DNA from: Rhodoferax sp.
GTDB lineage: Bacteria; Pseudomonadota; Gammaproteobacteria; Burkholderiales; Burkholderiaceae_C
DNA: 20,910 nucleotides
Assembly (NCBI GenBank): GCA_017880985.1
Contig: JADGRK010000005.1
Location: 1-20,910 of the forward strand
Reading direction: 5' to 3'
Below, piece by piece: positions 1 to 6,589 of this stretch. The number at the start of each line of letters is the position of its first letter. The stretch's first letter is position 1. Under the pieces are notes generated by a model. It was given only the letters and a program-made list of their open reading frames with translations, was not told the origin of the DNA and did no database searches. Both the position numbers and the translations under genes were made by a program.

Positions 1-1
1 G

Positions 2-79
2 GATCAGGGCATTCTTTTCCGCCATCTCCCCTCACTGGCCGCCCGAGCAGGGCTAACACGGGGACTGGCAATCCTTTAA
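2..79 (+). CDS. Possible C-terminal end of an upstream gene (partial)
   Basis: Frame 2 is open from the window edge to a TAA at 77-79 and reads as a plausible protein tail of 25 residues, ending GLTRGLAIL. Its codons are mostly G/C-ending, like the genes around it. Frame 1 is also open until 109-111, so open frame alone proves little. No family can be named from so short a tail. If real, the gene ends 28 bases before archease and could belong to the same transcription unit. Confidence 0.3.
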   Translation, partial: DQGILFRHLPSLAARAGLTRGLAIL

Positions 80-86
80 ATGCCAG
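65..86. promoter_or_regulatory. Inverted repeat upstream of archease (operator-like)
   Basis: CTGGCA (65-70) and TGCCAG (81-86) form a perfect 6-bp inverted repeat around a 10-base AT-rich centre, 22 bases before the archease ATG. The layout fits a dimeric regulator site or a small hairpin. No sigma-54 promoter of the kind used by RtcR-controlled rtcBA operons was seen. Function is inferred. Confidence 0.3.
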
Positions 87-107
87 GCAGCACCCAACAA
101 TAAGCAG

Positions 108-536
108 ATGATTCCCTTCGAGTACCTGGAGCATACCGCTGATGTGAAGTTTCGCGCTTACGGTGTGACTCCGGAAGAGATGCTCTCCAATGCCGCAGCC
201 GCCCTCTTCAAGACCATGGTGGACCCGGCCACGGTGCAGATCCTGGAGACCTGGAAGGTAGAGCTCGAGGCTCCGGAGCTGGAGGATCTGGCCTACCAAT
301 GGCTCTCGGAGATCGTGTTCCTCTTCGAGACCGAGTCGGCGGTATTCGCATCCTTCAGGGTTCAGCTCCGGCAGAACGGGTCCTGGAAGCTTGCGGCTGA
401 AATTGGCGGCGAAAGAATAGACCTCAAGAGACATGCCTTCGAGAACGAGGTCAAAGCCATCACGATGCACCAGTTTCAGATAAAGAAGAATGAAAAGAAC
501 GATCTCTGGTGCATCCAGGTGATTTTGGACGTGTGA
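108..536 (+). CDS. Archease, RtcB-activating protein
   Basis: This 142-residue protein matches the archease family in length and pattern. It opens with the EYLEHTADV motif, in which D12 is the expected metal-binding acid. A helix with DLAYQWLSEIVFLFE lies at about residues 60-74, EVKAITMHQ at 113-121, and an acidic residue (D141) is second to last. Archeases are small cytosolic proteins that promote guanylylation and multiple turnover of the RNA ligase RtcB. rtcB begins two bases after this stop codon, which is the classic partnership and supports co-expression. The Shine-Dalgarno sequence is weak. AGA/AGG arginine codons occur more here than in the origin-proximal genes to the right, hinting at acquisition. 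Confidence 0.93.
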   Translation: MIPFEYLEHTADVKFRAYGVTPEEMLSNAAAALFKTMVDPATVQILETWKVELEAPELEDLAYQWLSEIVFLFETESAVFASFRVQLRQNGSWKLAAEIGGERIDLKRHAFENEVKAITMHQFQIKKNEKNDLWCIQVILDV

Positions 537-538
537 TT

Positions 539-1966
539 ATGGCAGATATCAATAAGATCGACGATAATATTTATGAGGTGCCCATCGGCTACCGGCCGGG
601 CATGCGTGTGCCGGGGCGAATTTTCGTCTCCGAGGCGCTACGTGCGATGGTGGAGCCGGGAACAATAGATCAGGTGGCCAATGTTGCCACCCTGCCCGGC
701 ATTGTCAAATACTCCATGGCCATGCCCGATGCTCATCTGGGCTCCGGCTTTCCCATCGGCGGAGTAGCGGCTTTTCGAGAAGATGGCGGCATCATCAGTC
801 CCGGTGGTGTGGGCTTTGACATCAACTGCGGCGTGCGTCTTCTCCGCACCGACCTGGACTCAAAGCTGGTGCAGCCGCTCATCAACACCTTGATAGATGC
901 GCTCTTTGAGGCCATACCCTCCGGCCTCGGTGCCACCGGCCGGCTGAAAGCCAGCGATCAGCAGCTCACCGAGGCCTTCACTTCCGGGTCCAAGTGGGCC
1001 GTTGAGCAGGGCTACGGTGTGGAAGCAGACGTGACTCACTGTGAAGAGAGCGGCCAAATGGAAGGCGCCGATCCGGCCCAGGTGAGCGCAAAAGCCCGCA
1101 AGAGAGGCCGTCCTCAGCTGGGGACCCTGGGCAGCGGCAACCACTTCCTGGAGATCCAGCGAGTGGAAGAGATTTTTGACGAGGAAAAGGCAAAGCAGTT
1201 CGGCCTATTCAAAGGCCAGATTACGATTATGATCCACTGCGGCTCACGGGGAGCCGGCCACCAGATCTGCACCGATCATCTGGAGGTCTTGAACCAGGCG
1301 GTGAAAAAATACAACATCGAGATTCCAGACAAGCAGCTTGCCTGCGCGCCATTAGGCTCTCCTGAGGCGGAGCGTTACTTTGGAGGAATGGTCTGCGCCG
1401 CCAACTACGCCTGGGCCAACCGGCATATCATCGCCCACTGGACGCGAGAGGTCTTTGAAAGGTACTTCCCCGAGGCATCGCTGGATCTGGTATACGATGT
1501 GGCTCACAACGTGGCCAAGATCGAGGAGCATGATGTAGACGGCCAGCGCATGCGCCTCTACGTGCACCGCAAGGGCGCGACCCGGGCCTTTGGTCCGGGG
1601 CATCGCGAGCTGCCCGAGGCGCTGCGCCTGGCTGGGCAGCCGGTGCTGATCGGCGGCTCGATGGGCACCGGATCGTATGTTCTGGCTGGTGCCGCCACGT
1701 CCGAAGCGCTGGCATTCGCTTCGGCCTGCCATGGGGCCGGCCGGGCGATGAGTCGGCACGCGGCGACCAAGATCTGGCAAGGCCGCCAGGTTGTGGACGA
1801 GCTGGCTGGCCGCGGCATCCTGGTCCGCAGCGCGTCTACGCGCGGCATCGCCGAAGAAGCCCCCGGCGCCTACAAGGACGTGACGGCGGTGGTCGACGCC
1901 GCCCAGGCAGCCGGGCTGGCACGCAAGGTCGCCCGGCTGGAGCCACTGATCTGCATCAAAGGCTAG
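539..1966 (+). CDS. rtcB: RNA-splicing ligase RtcB (3'-phosphate / 5'-OH RNA ligase)
   Basis: RtcB joins RNA 2',3'-cyclic phosphate or 3'-phosphate ends to 5'-OH ends using GTP and Mn2+, for RNA repair or tRNA splicing. The protein has 475 residues, the family's usual length. All key sites are visible: D94 and C97 in GFDINCGVR, N201-H202 in GSGNHF, H233 in HCGSRGAGH, H323 in DVAHN, the guanylylated histidine H398 in CHGAGRAMSR, and the near-terminal K474. ATG 539 is preferred because MADINKIDDNIYEVP begins where the family begins; the in-frame ATG at 509 would overlap archease by 28 bases and add ten unrelated residues. It lies between archease and a CapA-like gene. Codon choice seems to shift near 1530, from mixed codons with AGA/AGG/CGA/GGA to strongly G/C-ending ones. 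Confidence 0.97.
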   Translation: MADINKIDDNIYEVPIGYRPGMRVPGRIFVSEALRAMVEPGTIDQVANVATLPGIVKYSMAMPDAHLGSGFPIGGVAAFREDGGIISPGGVGFDINCGVRLLRTDLDSKLVQPLINTLIDALFEAIPSGLGATGRLKASDQQLTEAFTSGSKWAVEQGYGVEADVTHCEESGQMEGADPAQVSAKARKRGRPQLGTLGSGNHFLEIQRVEEIFDEEKAKQFGLFKGQITIMIHCGSRGAGHQICTDHLEVLNQAVKKYNIEIPDKQLACAPLGSPEAERYFGGMVCAANYAWANRHIIAHWTREVFERYFPEASLDLVYDVAHNVAKIEEHDVDGQRMRLYVHRKGATRAFGPGHRELPEALRLAGQPVLIGGSMGTGSYVLAGAATSEALAFASACHGAGRAMSRHAATKIWQGRQVVDELAGRGILVRSASTRGIAEEAPGAYKDVTAVVDAAQAAGLARKVARLEPLICIKG

Positions 1967-1970
1967 CACC

Positions 1971-3098
1971 ATGGACACACATGCCTGCGTCAAGTTGATG
2001 TTGACCGGCGACGTGATGACCGGCCGCGGTATCGACCAGGTGCTCCGGCATCCGAGCGCGCCCAGGCTGAACGAGTCTTACATCCGTGATGCACGGGACT
2101 ATGTGCGGCTGGCCGAGGCTGTGAATGGGCCGATACCAGTACCCGTGTTGGCGGACTACATATGGGGTGACGCGTTGGCCGCGATCGAGCAAGCTGACCC
2201 GGACCTGCGCATCGTCAACCTGGAAACGGCCGTCACCACGTCAGACGACGCCTGGCCCGAAAAGGGAATCCACTATCGCATGCATCCGGTCAATGTCGAT
2301 TGCCTGACCGCAGCGCGAATCGACTGCTGCGTGCTGGCCAATAACCATGTGCTTGACTGGGGACGACAGGGTCTGGACGAGACGCTGCAGGTTTTGCGGC
2401 AGGCTGGCCTGCACACCGCAGGCGCCGGTGCCGATGGCGCTGAGGCCTGGGCACCAGCGACGCTGCCGCTGGACGGGCGCGGGCACATGCTGGTGTTCGC
2501 CTACGGCACCAGCAACAGTGGCATACCGGCGGGCTGGGCGGCCGCGCCGAAGCATTCGGGCATCGCGCTGCTGCCCGACCTGTCGGACGACACTGCACAT
2601 CTGCTGGCCGATGATGTCACGAGTTGTCGCGGACCCAGTGACCTGGTTCTGGTATCGATCCACTGGGGCGGAAACTGGGGACTCGACTTGCCGCCGGCAC
2701 ACCGGGAGTTCGCGCACCGTTTGATTGATCTCGGCGCGGCGGATATGGTGCATGGCCACTCATCGCACCATCCGCTGCCGATCGAGGTCTATCGCGGCAA
2801 GCCGATCTTCTATGGCTGCGGCGACCTGATCAACGATTACGAAGGCATCGGAGCGCATGGCAGTCTGCGCAGTGATGTCGGCTGCCTTTACTTCGCGACG
2901 CTCAACCTGGGTAACGGGCGTTTGCAGCGGATCGACATCGTTCCACTGCAGCGCAAGCGCTTTCGCCTGACAGCGGCTGACGCGTCAGCAAGACGCTGGC
3001 TTGAGCGTATCTTCAATGTCGCCGATTGCAGCCTGGAACCGCTTCAGAGCACGCGTAAGCCGAGGGGATGGTCGCTGGGCTGGGTGGACAGGGGCTGA
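1971..3098 (+). CDS. CapA-family (PGA_cap) metallophosphatase-like protein
   Basis: This 375-residue protein belongs to the CapA/PgsA family, a branch of the calcineurin-like metallophosphatase fold. Metal-site motifs are visible in order: GDVM at 13-16, NLE at 83-85, NNH at 124-126, SIHWG around H231, HGHSSH at 261-266 and CGD at 283-285. Well-known members act at the cell surface in poly-gamma-glutamate or capsule synthesis, but the N-terminus here goes straight into the first beta strand with no signal peptide or membrane helix, so a cytosolic enzyme is likely. It starts four bases after the rtcB stop, with an AAAGG-like ribosome site inside the rtcB end, implying co-transcription. A link to RNA-end or nucleotide phosphate chemistry is inference; family membership is secure, the substrate is not. 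Confidence 0.88.
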   Translation: MDTHACVKLMLTGDVMTGRGIDQVLRHPSAPRLNESYIRDARDYVRLAEAVNGPIPVPVLADYIWGDALAAIEQADPDLRIVNLETAVTTSDDAWPEKGIHYRMHPVNVDCLTAARIDCCVLANNHVLDWGRQGLDETLQVLRQAGLHTAGAGADGAEAWAPATLPLDGRGHMLVFAYGTSNSGIPAGWAAAPKHSGIALLPDLSDDTAHLLADDVTSCRGPSDLVLVSIHWGGNWGLDLPPAHREFAHRLIDLGAADMVHGHSSHHPLPIEVYRGKPIFYGCGDLINDYEGIGAHGSLRSDVGCLYFATLNLGNGRLQRIDIVPLQRKRFRLTAADASARRWLERIFNVADCSLEPLQSTRKPRGWSLGWVDRG

Positions 3099-3400
3099 GC
3101 GCTTTGGACGCGCACCGGCTTGCTCTTGAGTATGGACAGCGATGCAACTGCTGTCAGGTTCCGACCAGATTCATATGCGTCAGAGCGGGTTGATCACTTT
3201 CCGCCTTGCCAAACCCTGCCAGACTGGCCGCAGGTTCGACCTGGGCATGACTTCGATTGCCTCGATCTTGCATTCCTTGCGATTTCTCAACCGGCATGAG
3301 CCGGGCTTGACTAAACTTTTTTGCTGGTATGCAGGTGACGCGGGCATCACTGCCGGGACGTGGCAAAAGTCGCGCGGTCATTGCGACGTAAAGGAACATC
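3099..3400. other. Spacer between capA-like gene and BON gene
   Basis: No convincing gene was found in these 302 bases. A short dyad, CCGGC-ATGA-GCCGG (3291-3304), is followed at once by TTGACT (3307-3312) and, 15 bases on, TATGCA (3328-3333). This is a weak sigma-70-like promoter with a short spacer that could serve the BON gene. The plus-strand frame open from 3142 runs into the BON gene in the wrong frame and looks spurious. Confidence 0.4.
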
Positions 3401-3892
3401 ATGAAGACAGACACACGGCTGAAAAAGGAAGTTCTCGCAGAGTTGGAGTGGGATCCGTCGATCAATGCAAACCACGTGGGGGTGACGGTCAATGAAGGCG
3501 TGGTGCTGGTCACCGGTCATCTGGACACCTTTGCCGAGAAACAGGCGGTGGAAAAGGCGGTTCAGCGTGTCGCTGGCGTGAAGGCCATTGCGGTGGAGTT
3601 GGACGTGAAGCTGGAGCCGCATCATGAACGCAGCGACGCAGAGATTGCAGCCGCCATTGAAGCGGCCTTCAAATGGCATGCCCTCATCCCCGAAGACCGG
3701 ATTCAATGCAAGGTAGAGAAGGGTTGGGTGACGCTCACAGGTGAAGTGGACTGGCACTACCAGCGCCACAACGCCGAGTCCGTGGCGCGGCCCGTGACCG
3801 GCGTGGTCTGCCCCCGGCATTTCCCGTGTGGTGAACGAACTCAAGGTCGAGTCGTGACGCCGGGCATTGCACTCTGGGCGACTCAGCCATAG
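3401..3892 (+). CDS. BON-domain protein, 3' end frameshifted or deleted
   Basis: Two BON (OsmY-like) domains are visible: residues about 5-70 (VTVNEGVVLVTGHLDTFAEK) and about 78-136 (KVEKGWVTLTGEVDWHYQRH). BON domains bind surfaces or lipids and are common in osmotic-stress proteins; no signal peptide is seen, so the protein is probably cytosolic. After residue 136 the frame reads CPRHFPCGERTQGR, unlike any BON sequence. The frame starting at 3810 gives APGISRVVNELKVES and stops at 3857, which is a typical BON ending. The tail therefore lies in another frame. Because TGVV and APGIS both survive next to each other, loss of much of a third BON domain plus a frameshift explains this better than a single inserted base. 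The product may be partly functional. Gene type is sure, intactness is not. Confidence 0.75.
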   Translation: MKTDTRLKKEVLAELEWDPSINANHVGVTVNEGVVLVTGHLDTFAEKQAVEKAVQRVAGVKAIAVELDVKLEPHHERSDAEIAAAIEAAFKWHALIPEDRIQCKVEKGWVTLTGEVDWHYQRHNAESVARPVTGVVCPRHFPCGERTQGRVVTPGIALWATQP

Positions 3893-3914
3893 TCCTGCAC
3901 TGGATGGCGCGTGA

Positions 3915-4253
3915 ATGGCAATGTACATCGATGAATACAACGGCGATGCCGACGGCCTGTGCGCCGTCGTGCAGTGCCGCCTGCACGAGCCGCAGGCAGC
4001 CCAGGGTGACAAGCTGCTTGTGTGTGACCTGTCGATGCGGCGCAACCGCCACCCCTTGATGCGCCTGCTTGAGGCCGGGGTGTCCGTGCGCTACTTCGAC
4101 CATCACAAGGTGGACGATATCCCTGCCCATCCGCTGCTTGACGCGCATATTGATGTCGCCAGCGACACCTGTACCAAGCTGCTAGAGCCGTTCATTGACG
4201 CGTTTTCGGCGACCCAGTGGCGCGACGCACCGTGTGTCCCTGGTGATTCATGA
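3915..4253 (+). pseudogene. DHH-family phosphoesterase remnant
   Basis: The 112-residue reading frame begins YNGDADGLCAVVQ, the first DHH-family metal motif (DAD at 11-13). It continues VCDLSMRRN and RYFDHH (DHH at 62-64), then HIDVASDTCTKLL. As I recall relatives, they run to roughly 300 residues and carry about 25-30 residues between the RLHEP and GDKLLVCDL equivalents; that block is missing here, in frame. Homology fades after residue 90 and the last 20 residues look random, so most of the C-terminal region is gone. The remaining piece lacks much of the catalytic core and is probably inactive. It sits between the damaged BON gene and the prs homologue, in a stretch that looks eroded. The missing-block size is from memory of the family, not an alignment. 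Confidence 0.65.
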
Positions 4254-4264
4254 CGGGGTCTTGA

Positions 4265-5227
4265 ATGATGTTGCTCTATTCTCTGGACACAGACGCCACG
4301 TTTGCCCAGGCATTGGCGGTCAATCTGGGTGTCACGCTTGCGCGCCATGAGAACCGCAGCTTTGAGGACGGAGAGCACAAGCTCAGGCCACTGCTGGACC
4401 CGCGCGGCAGTGATGCTTTCGTCATTCACAGCCTGCACGGTGATCTGGAGCACAGCCCGCATGACAAGCTGTGCCAGTTGTTGATGTTCATTGCCACTTT
4501 GCGCGAGCATGGGGCGGCGCGGGTGACGGCCGTAGTGCCCTATCTTGCCTATGCCCGCAAGGACAGGCAGACCAAACCATTTGATCCGGTCACCCTGCGT
4601 TATGTCGCACAGCTATTCGACGCCGTCGGCACGTCGCAGCTGATCGTGCTGGAGGCGCACAATGTGGCAGCGTTCCAGAACGCTTTTCGTTGCATGACCC
4701 TACATCTTGAAGCGCACCGCGCCTTCGATCAGTTGGCTTGCGAACTGGTCGGTCATGGTGCGCTGGCGGTGGCGTCACCCGATCCGGGTGGCGTCAAGCG
4801 GGCACAGCTATGGCGTGAGTCACTGGAGAAGACGCTGCTGCGACCGGTTGGCTTTGCCATGGTTGACAAGCGTCGCAGTGCAGGCGTTGTCAGTAGTGAA
4901 AACTTGGTCGCTGGCGACGTGGGTGGCATGACGGTCTTGTTGATCGATGATCTCATTGCCAGTGGCGACACCATGAGGCGGGCGGCTGTGGCGCTAAGGC
5001 GTTCGGGTGCGCTGGAGGTGGTGGCATGCGCTGCTCACGGACTCTTCACCGGCCCGGCGGCTGATGCGCTGGCGGATGACAGCATTGCAAAAATTGTCGT
5101 GACGGACAGCGTGCCGCCATTTCGGCTACCCCTGGCCTCCAAGGTGCGTAGCAAGCTCTCCATTTCATCTGCTGCGCCGTTGTTTGCGCTGGCTATCAAG
5201 GCGTGCCATGGCGCATGGTCGAGGTGA
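4265..5227 (+). CDS. Divergent ribose-phosphate pyrophosphokinase (PRPP synthetase) homologue
   Basis: At 320 residues this has Prs-family length and layout. The flexible-loop region VPYLAYARKDRQTKP is at 91-105, the active-site histidine H132 in LEAHN, VASPDPGGVKRA at 169-180, DKRR at 201-204, and the PRPP loop LLIDDLIASGDTM at 225-237. True Prs makes PRPP from ribose 5-phosphate and ATP. The PRPP loop departs from the bacterial DDMIDTGGT form: the Asp after Ile is Ala (A232) and a Gly is Asp (D235), so substrate or activity may differ. It is probably an accessory paralogue rather than the housekeeping prs. Two ATGs are adjacent (4265 and 4268) and either could start it. The gene follows the DHH remnant closely and its 3' end overlaps the next, opposite-strand gene by 32 bases. 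Confidence 0.85.
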   Translation: MMLLYSLDTDATFAQALAVNLGVTLARHENRSFEDGEHKLRPLLDPRGSDAFVIHSLHGDLEHSPHDKLCQLLMFIATLREHGAARVTAVVPYLAYARKDRQTKPFDPVTLRYVAQLFDAVGTSQLIVLEAHNVAAFQNAFRCMTLHLEAHRAFDQLACELVGHGALAVASPDPGGVKRAQLWRESLEKTLLRPVGFAMVDKRRSAGVVSSENLVAGDVGGMTVLLIDDLIASGDTMRRAAVALRRSGALEVVACAAHGLFTGPAADALADDSIAKIVVTDSVPPFRLPLASKVRSKLSISSAAPLFALAIKACHGAWSR

Positions 5228-6233
5228 AGGCGTCGGTTGCAGCAAGGGCACGCGTCATATATCGCTCGGCCAGCGGCGGCCATTTCTCGGGCGAGCGTGG
5301 TTGCGGGTCAAGTAAATGAGCCATCGCAAGACGGGCGCGCAATAGGGCGCGGTGCGCGGTATAAAGATGCATCAGGGCCGGTTGCGGAGGGTCACCCAGT
5401 GCGGCAGCGACTCCTGCCATGAGGTGCGGCCCAATCCACGGCGCCCCCGCCATTTCGCATTCCAGACTCAGATAGGCAATTTCATCAAAAGGATCGACCT
5501 GCCGCAGTTGGGGGTTGAATTCCAGGCAGTCAATCACCACGGGAGGTTGCAGCAGGAAGACATGATCGGGGCGCAGATCACCGTGCCCATCCAGCACACG
5601 GCTGCCGGACGCACGAGCCCGCAACAGGTCGGCGCCCTGGGATAGCGCCACGCCCAGGCGGTCAATGGCCAGAGCAGCATCCCGGAGCTGGAACTGTGGA
5701 CGCAGCAACAGCTCTCGGTTCGATACCTGCTCATGCTGGAAGCGGGCCAGATAGTCGTTAGCGCTCACTCCCGCTACGGGGGCGGCCCGGTAAAACGTGC
5801 CAAGCAGGTCAACCAGAGCATCAATGTCTTTTGGCGCAACATTGTGGCTTGCTATCAGTTGGAGAAGCATTCGATGCAGGGGCAGTCGCCGCATCAATAC
5901 CAGCCAGTCCACGGTCTCTCCGGGGGCTGGTAGTTGGGCTTCAGGTACCAGAGCGAAGGCGCCATCATGCCACTGCAGTGCCACCACGCCGAGATAGATG
6001 GCCGGCGCCATACGCGCATTTAGCCGGACTTCTTCCCGGCAATAGAACTCGCGCGCCTTGAGGGTTGTGAAATCGAGAAATGGGAAACACACCGGCTTCT
6101 TGAGCTTGAAGGCCCATTTGTCAACCAGAAACACCCATGACATATGGGTTTCGATGCACTCCAGAAACGGCCCGGATTCGCCGTAGGTCTCAGGCGCTTG
6201 CAGGAATTTCAGCTTGGCCTCAATGTCTGGCAT
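5196..6233 (-). CDS. Aminoglycoside-phosphotransferase-like kinase domain protein
   Basis: This 345-residue protein shows the APH/protein-kinase-like fold: a nucleotide-binding lysine in WAFKLKKPV (about K43), hinge-like LVLMRRLP (111-118), the catalytic loop DGHGDLRPDHV (215-225) and the metal-binding strand VIDCLEF (233-239). It resembles the N-terminal half of proteins annotated as bifunctional aminoglycoside phosphotransferase/ATP-binding protein of about 500 residues. The P-loop ATPase half is absent, and about 80 helical residues end the protein instead. True aminoglycoside resistance is unlikely; the substrate is unknown. It converges on the prs homologue with a 32-base tail overlap. 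No clear Shine-Dalgarno precedes the ATG; AAGG lies about ten bases upstream. Confidence 0.82.
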   Translation of the reverse strand: MPDIEAKLKFLQAPETYGESGPFLECIETHMSWVFLVDKWAFKLKKPVCFPFLDFTTLKAREFYCREEVRLNARMAPAIYLGVVALQWHDGAFALVPEAQLPAPGETVDWLVLMRRLPLHRMLLQLIASHNVAPKDIDALVDLLGTFYRAAPVAGVSANDYLARFQHEQVSNRELLLRPQFQLRDAALAIDRLGVALSQGADLLRARASGSRVLDGHGDLRPDHVFLLQPPVVIDCLEFNPQLRQVDPFDEIAYLSLECEMAGAPWIGPHLMAGVAAALGDPPQPALMHLYTAHRALLRARLAMAHLLDPQPRSPEKWPPLAERYMTRALAATDAFTSTMRHGTP

Positions 6234-6257
6234 GTGCGGGATAGCCTTGAAACAGAC

Positions 6258-6283
6258 CCGCCAGCCTTTTCAGGGGCTGGCGG
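6258..6283 (-). terminator. 9-bp stem hairpin between the small ORF and the kinase-like gene
   Basis: CCGCCAGCC (6258-6266) and GGCTGGCGG (6275-6283) form a perfect GC-rich 9-bp stem with an 8-base loop. Read on the minus strand it is followed by GTCTGTTTC, which is only mildly T-rich, so termination would be inefficient. It lies 20 bases after the stop of a possible small minus-strand ORF and 24 bases before the kinase-like gene. It could be a terminator, an attenuator or a leftover repeat. Confidence 0.45.
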
Positions 6284-6302
6284 TGGTGGCAGGAGCCCCG
6301 GG

Positions 6303-6440
6303 TCAGTTTGTCAGGCTGACACGTCTGGGGACGCTCCCATCCGTCTTGGTGTCAAACATCAAGACTTGGCCCAATTGCTTGAACCCCCCAGCTCCGTACT
6401 TCTTCGGATCGCTCTCGCAATCCCCAGAAAGCACACCCAT
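6303..6440 (-). CDS. Possible small protein, 45 residues, unrecognised
   Basis: The minus strand of the gyrB-downstream spacer holds an ATG-started frame of 45 codons. It begins MGVLSGDCESDPKKYG and ends SVPRRVSLTN before TGA. The composition is protein-like, with charged and glycine residues evenly placed, and the 9-bp hairpin follows 20 bases after the stop. Against it: there is no Shine-Dalgarno, the stretch before the ATG (GTTAAATT) is AT-rich without a clear promoter, and short frames arise by chance. It could also be the last piece of a decayed gene. I do not recognise a family. Confidence 0.3.
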   Translation of the reverse strand: MGVLSGDCESDPKKYGAGGFKQLGQVLMFDTKTDGSVPRRVSLTN

Positions 6441-6510
6441 AATTTAACTTTTGTCGGATTAGATTCGTTGCGAATTGTCAACTGAAGTGAATGTCATATT
6501 GTTTCAGGAG

Positions 6511-6526
6511 CATGGTATTTACCATG
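6511..6526. repeat. Perfect palindrome downstream of gyrB
   Basis: CATGGTATTTACCATG is a 7-bp inverted repeat with a two-base centre, 64 bases past the gyrB stop on the minus strand. There is no T-run on either side, so it is not a standard terminator. It could be a protein-binding site, a small RNA hairpin or chance. Apart from this, the small ORF and the 9-bp hairpin, the 356-base spacer 6234-6589 shows nothing I can name. Confidence 0.35.
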
Positions 6527-6589
6527 TCCCCCACCTCAGGCGGCAGAATTAACGATCGGTTCTTTCGAAAGCAGCGGATTCCGAACAAA

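Noticed and set aside
1352..1993. 213-residue open frame antisense to rtcB
   Set aside because: It lies over the conserved end of rtcB, its sequence is rich in Arg, Ala and Gly without domain patterns, and it is a by-product of G/C-ending codons on the other strand.
3240..3265. Sigma-54-like GG/GC pair before the BON gene
   Set aside because: The GG and GC are not ten bases apart when aligned to the consensus.
3142..3495. 117-residue plus-strand frame before and into the BON gene
   Set aside because: It overlaps the clear BON start in another frame and has no recognisable motif.
3347..4045. 232-residue open frame antisense to the BON and DHH genes
   Set aside because: The plus-strand frames contain recognisable BON and DHH motifs; this one is Cys/His/Arg-rich and motif-free.
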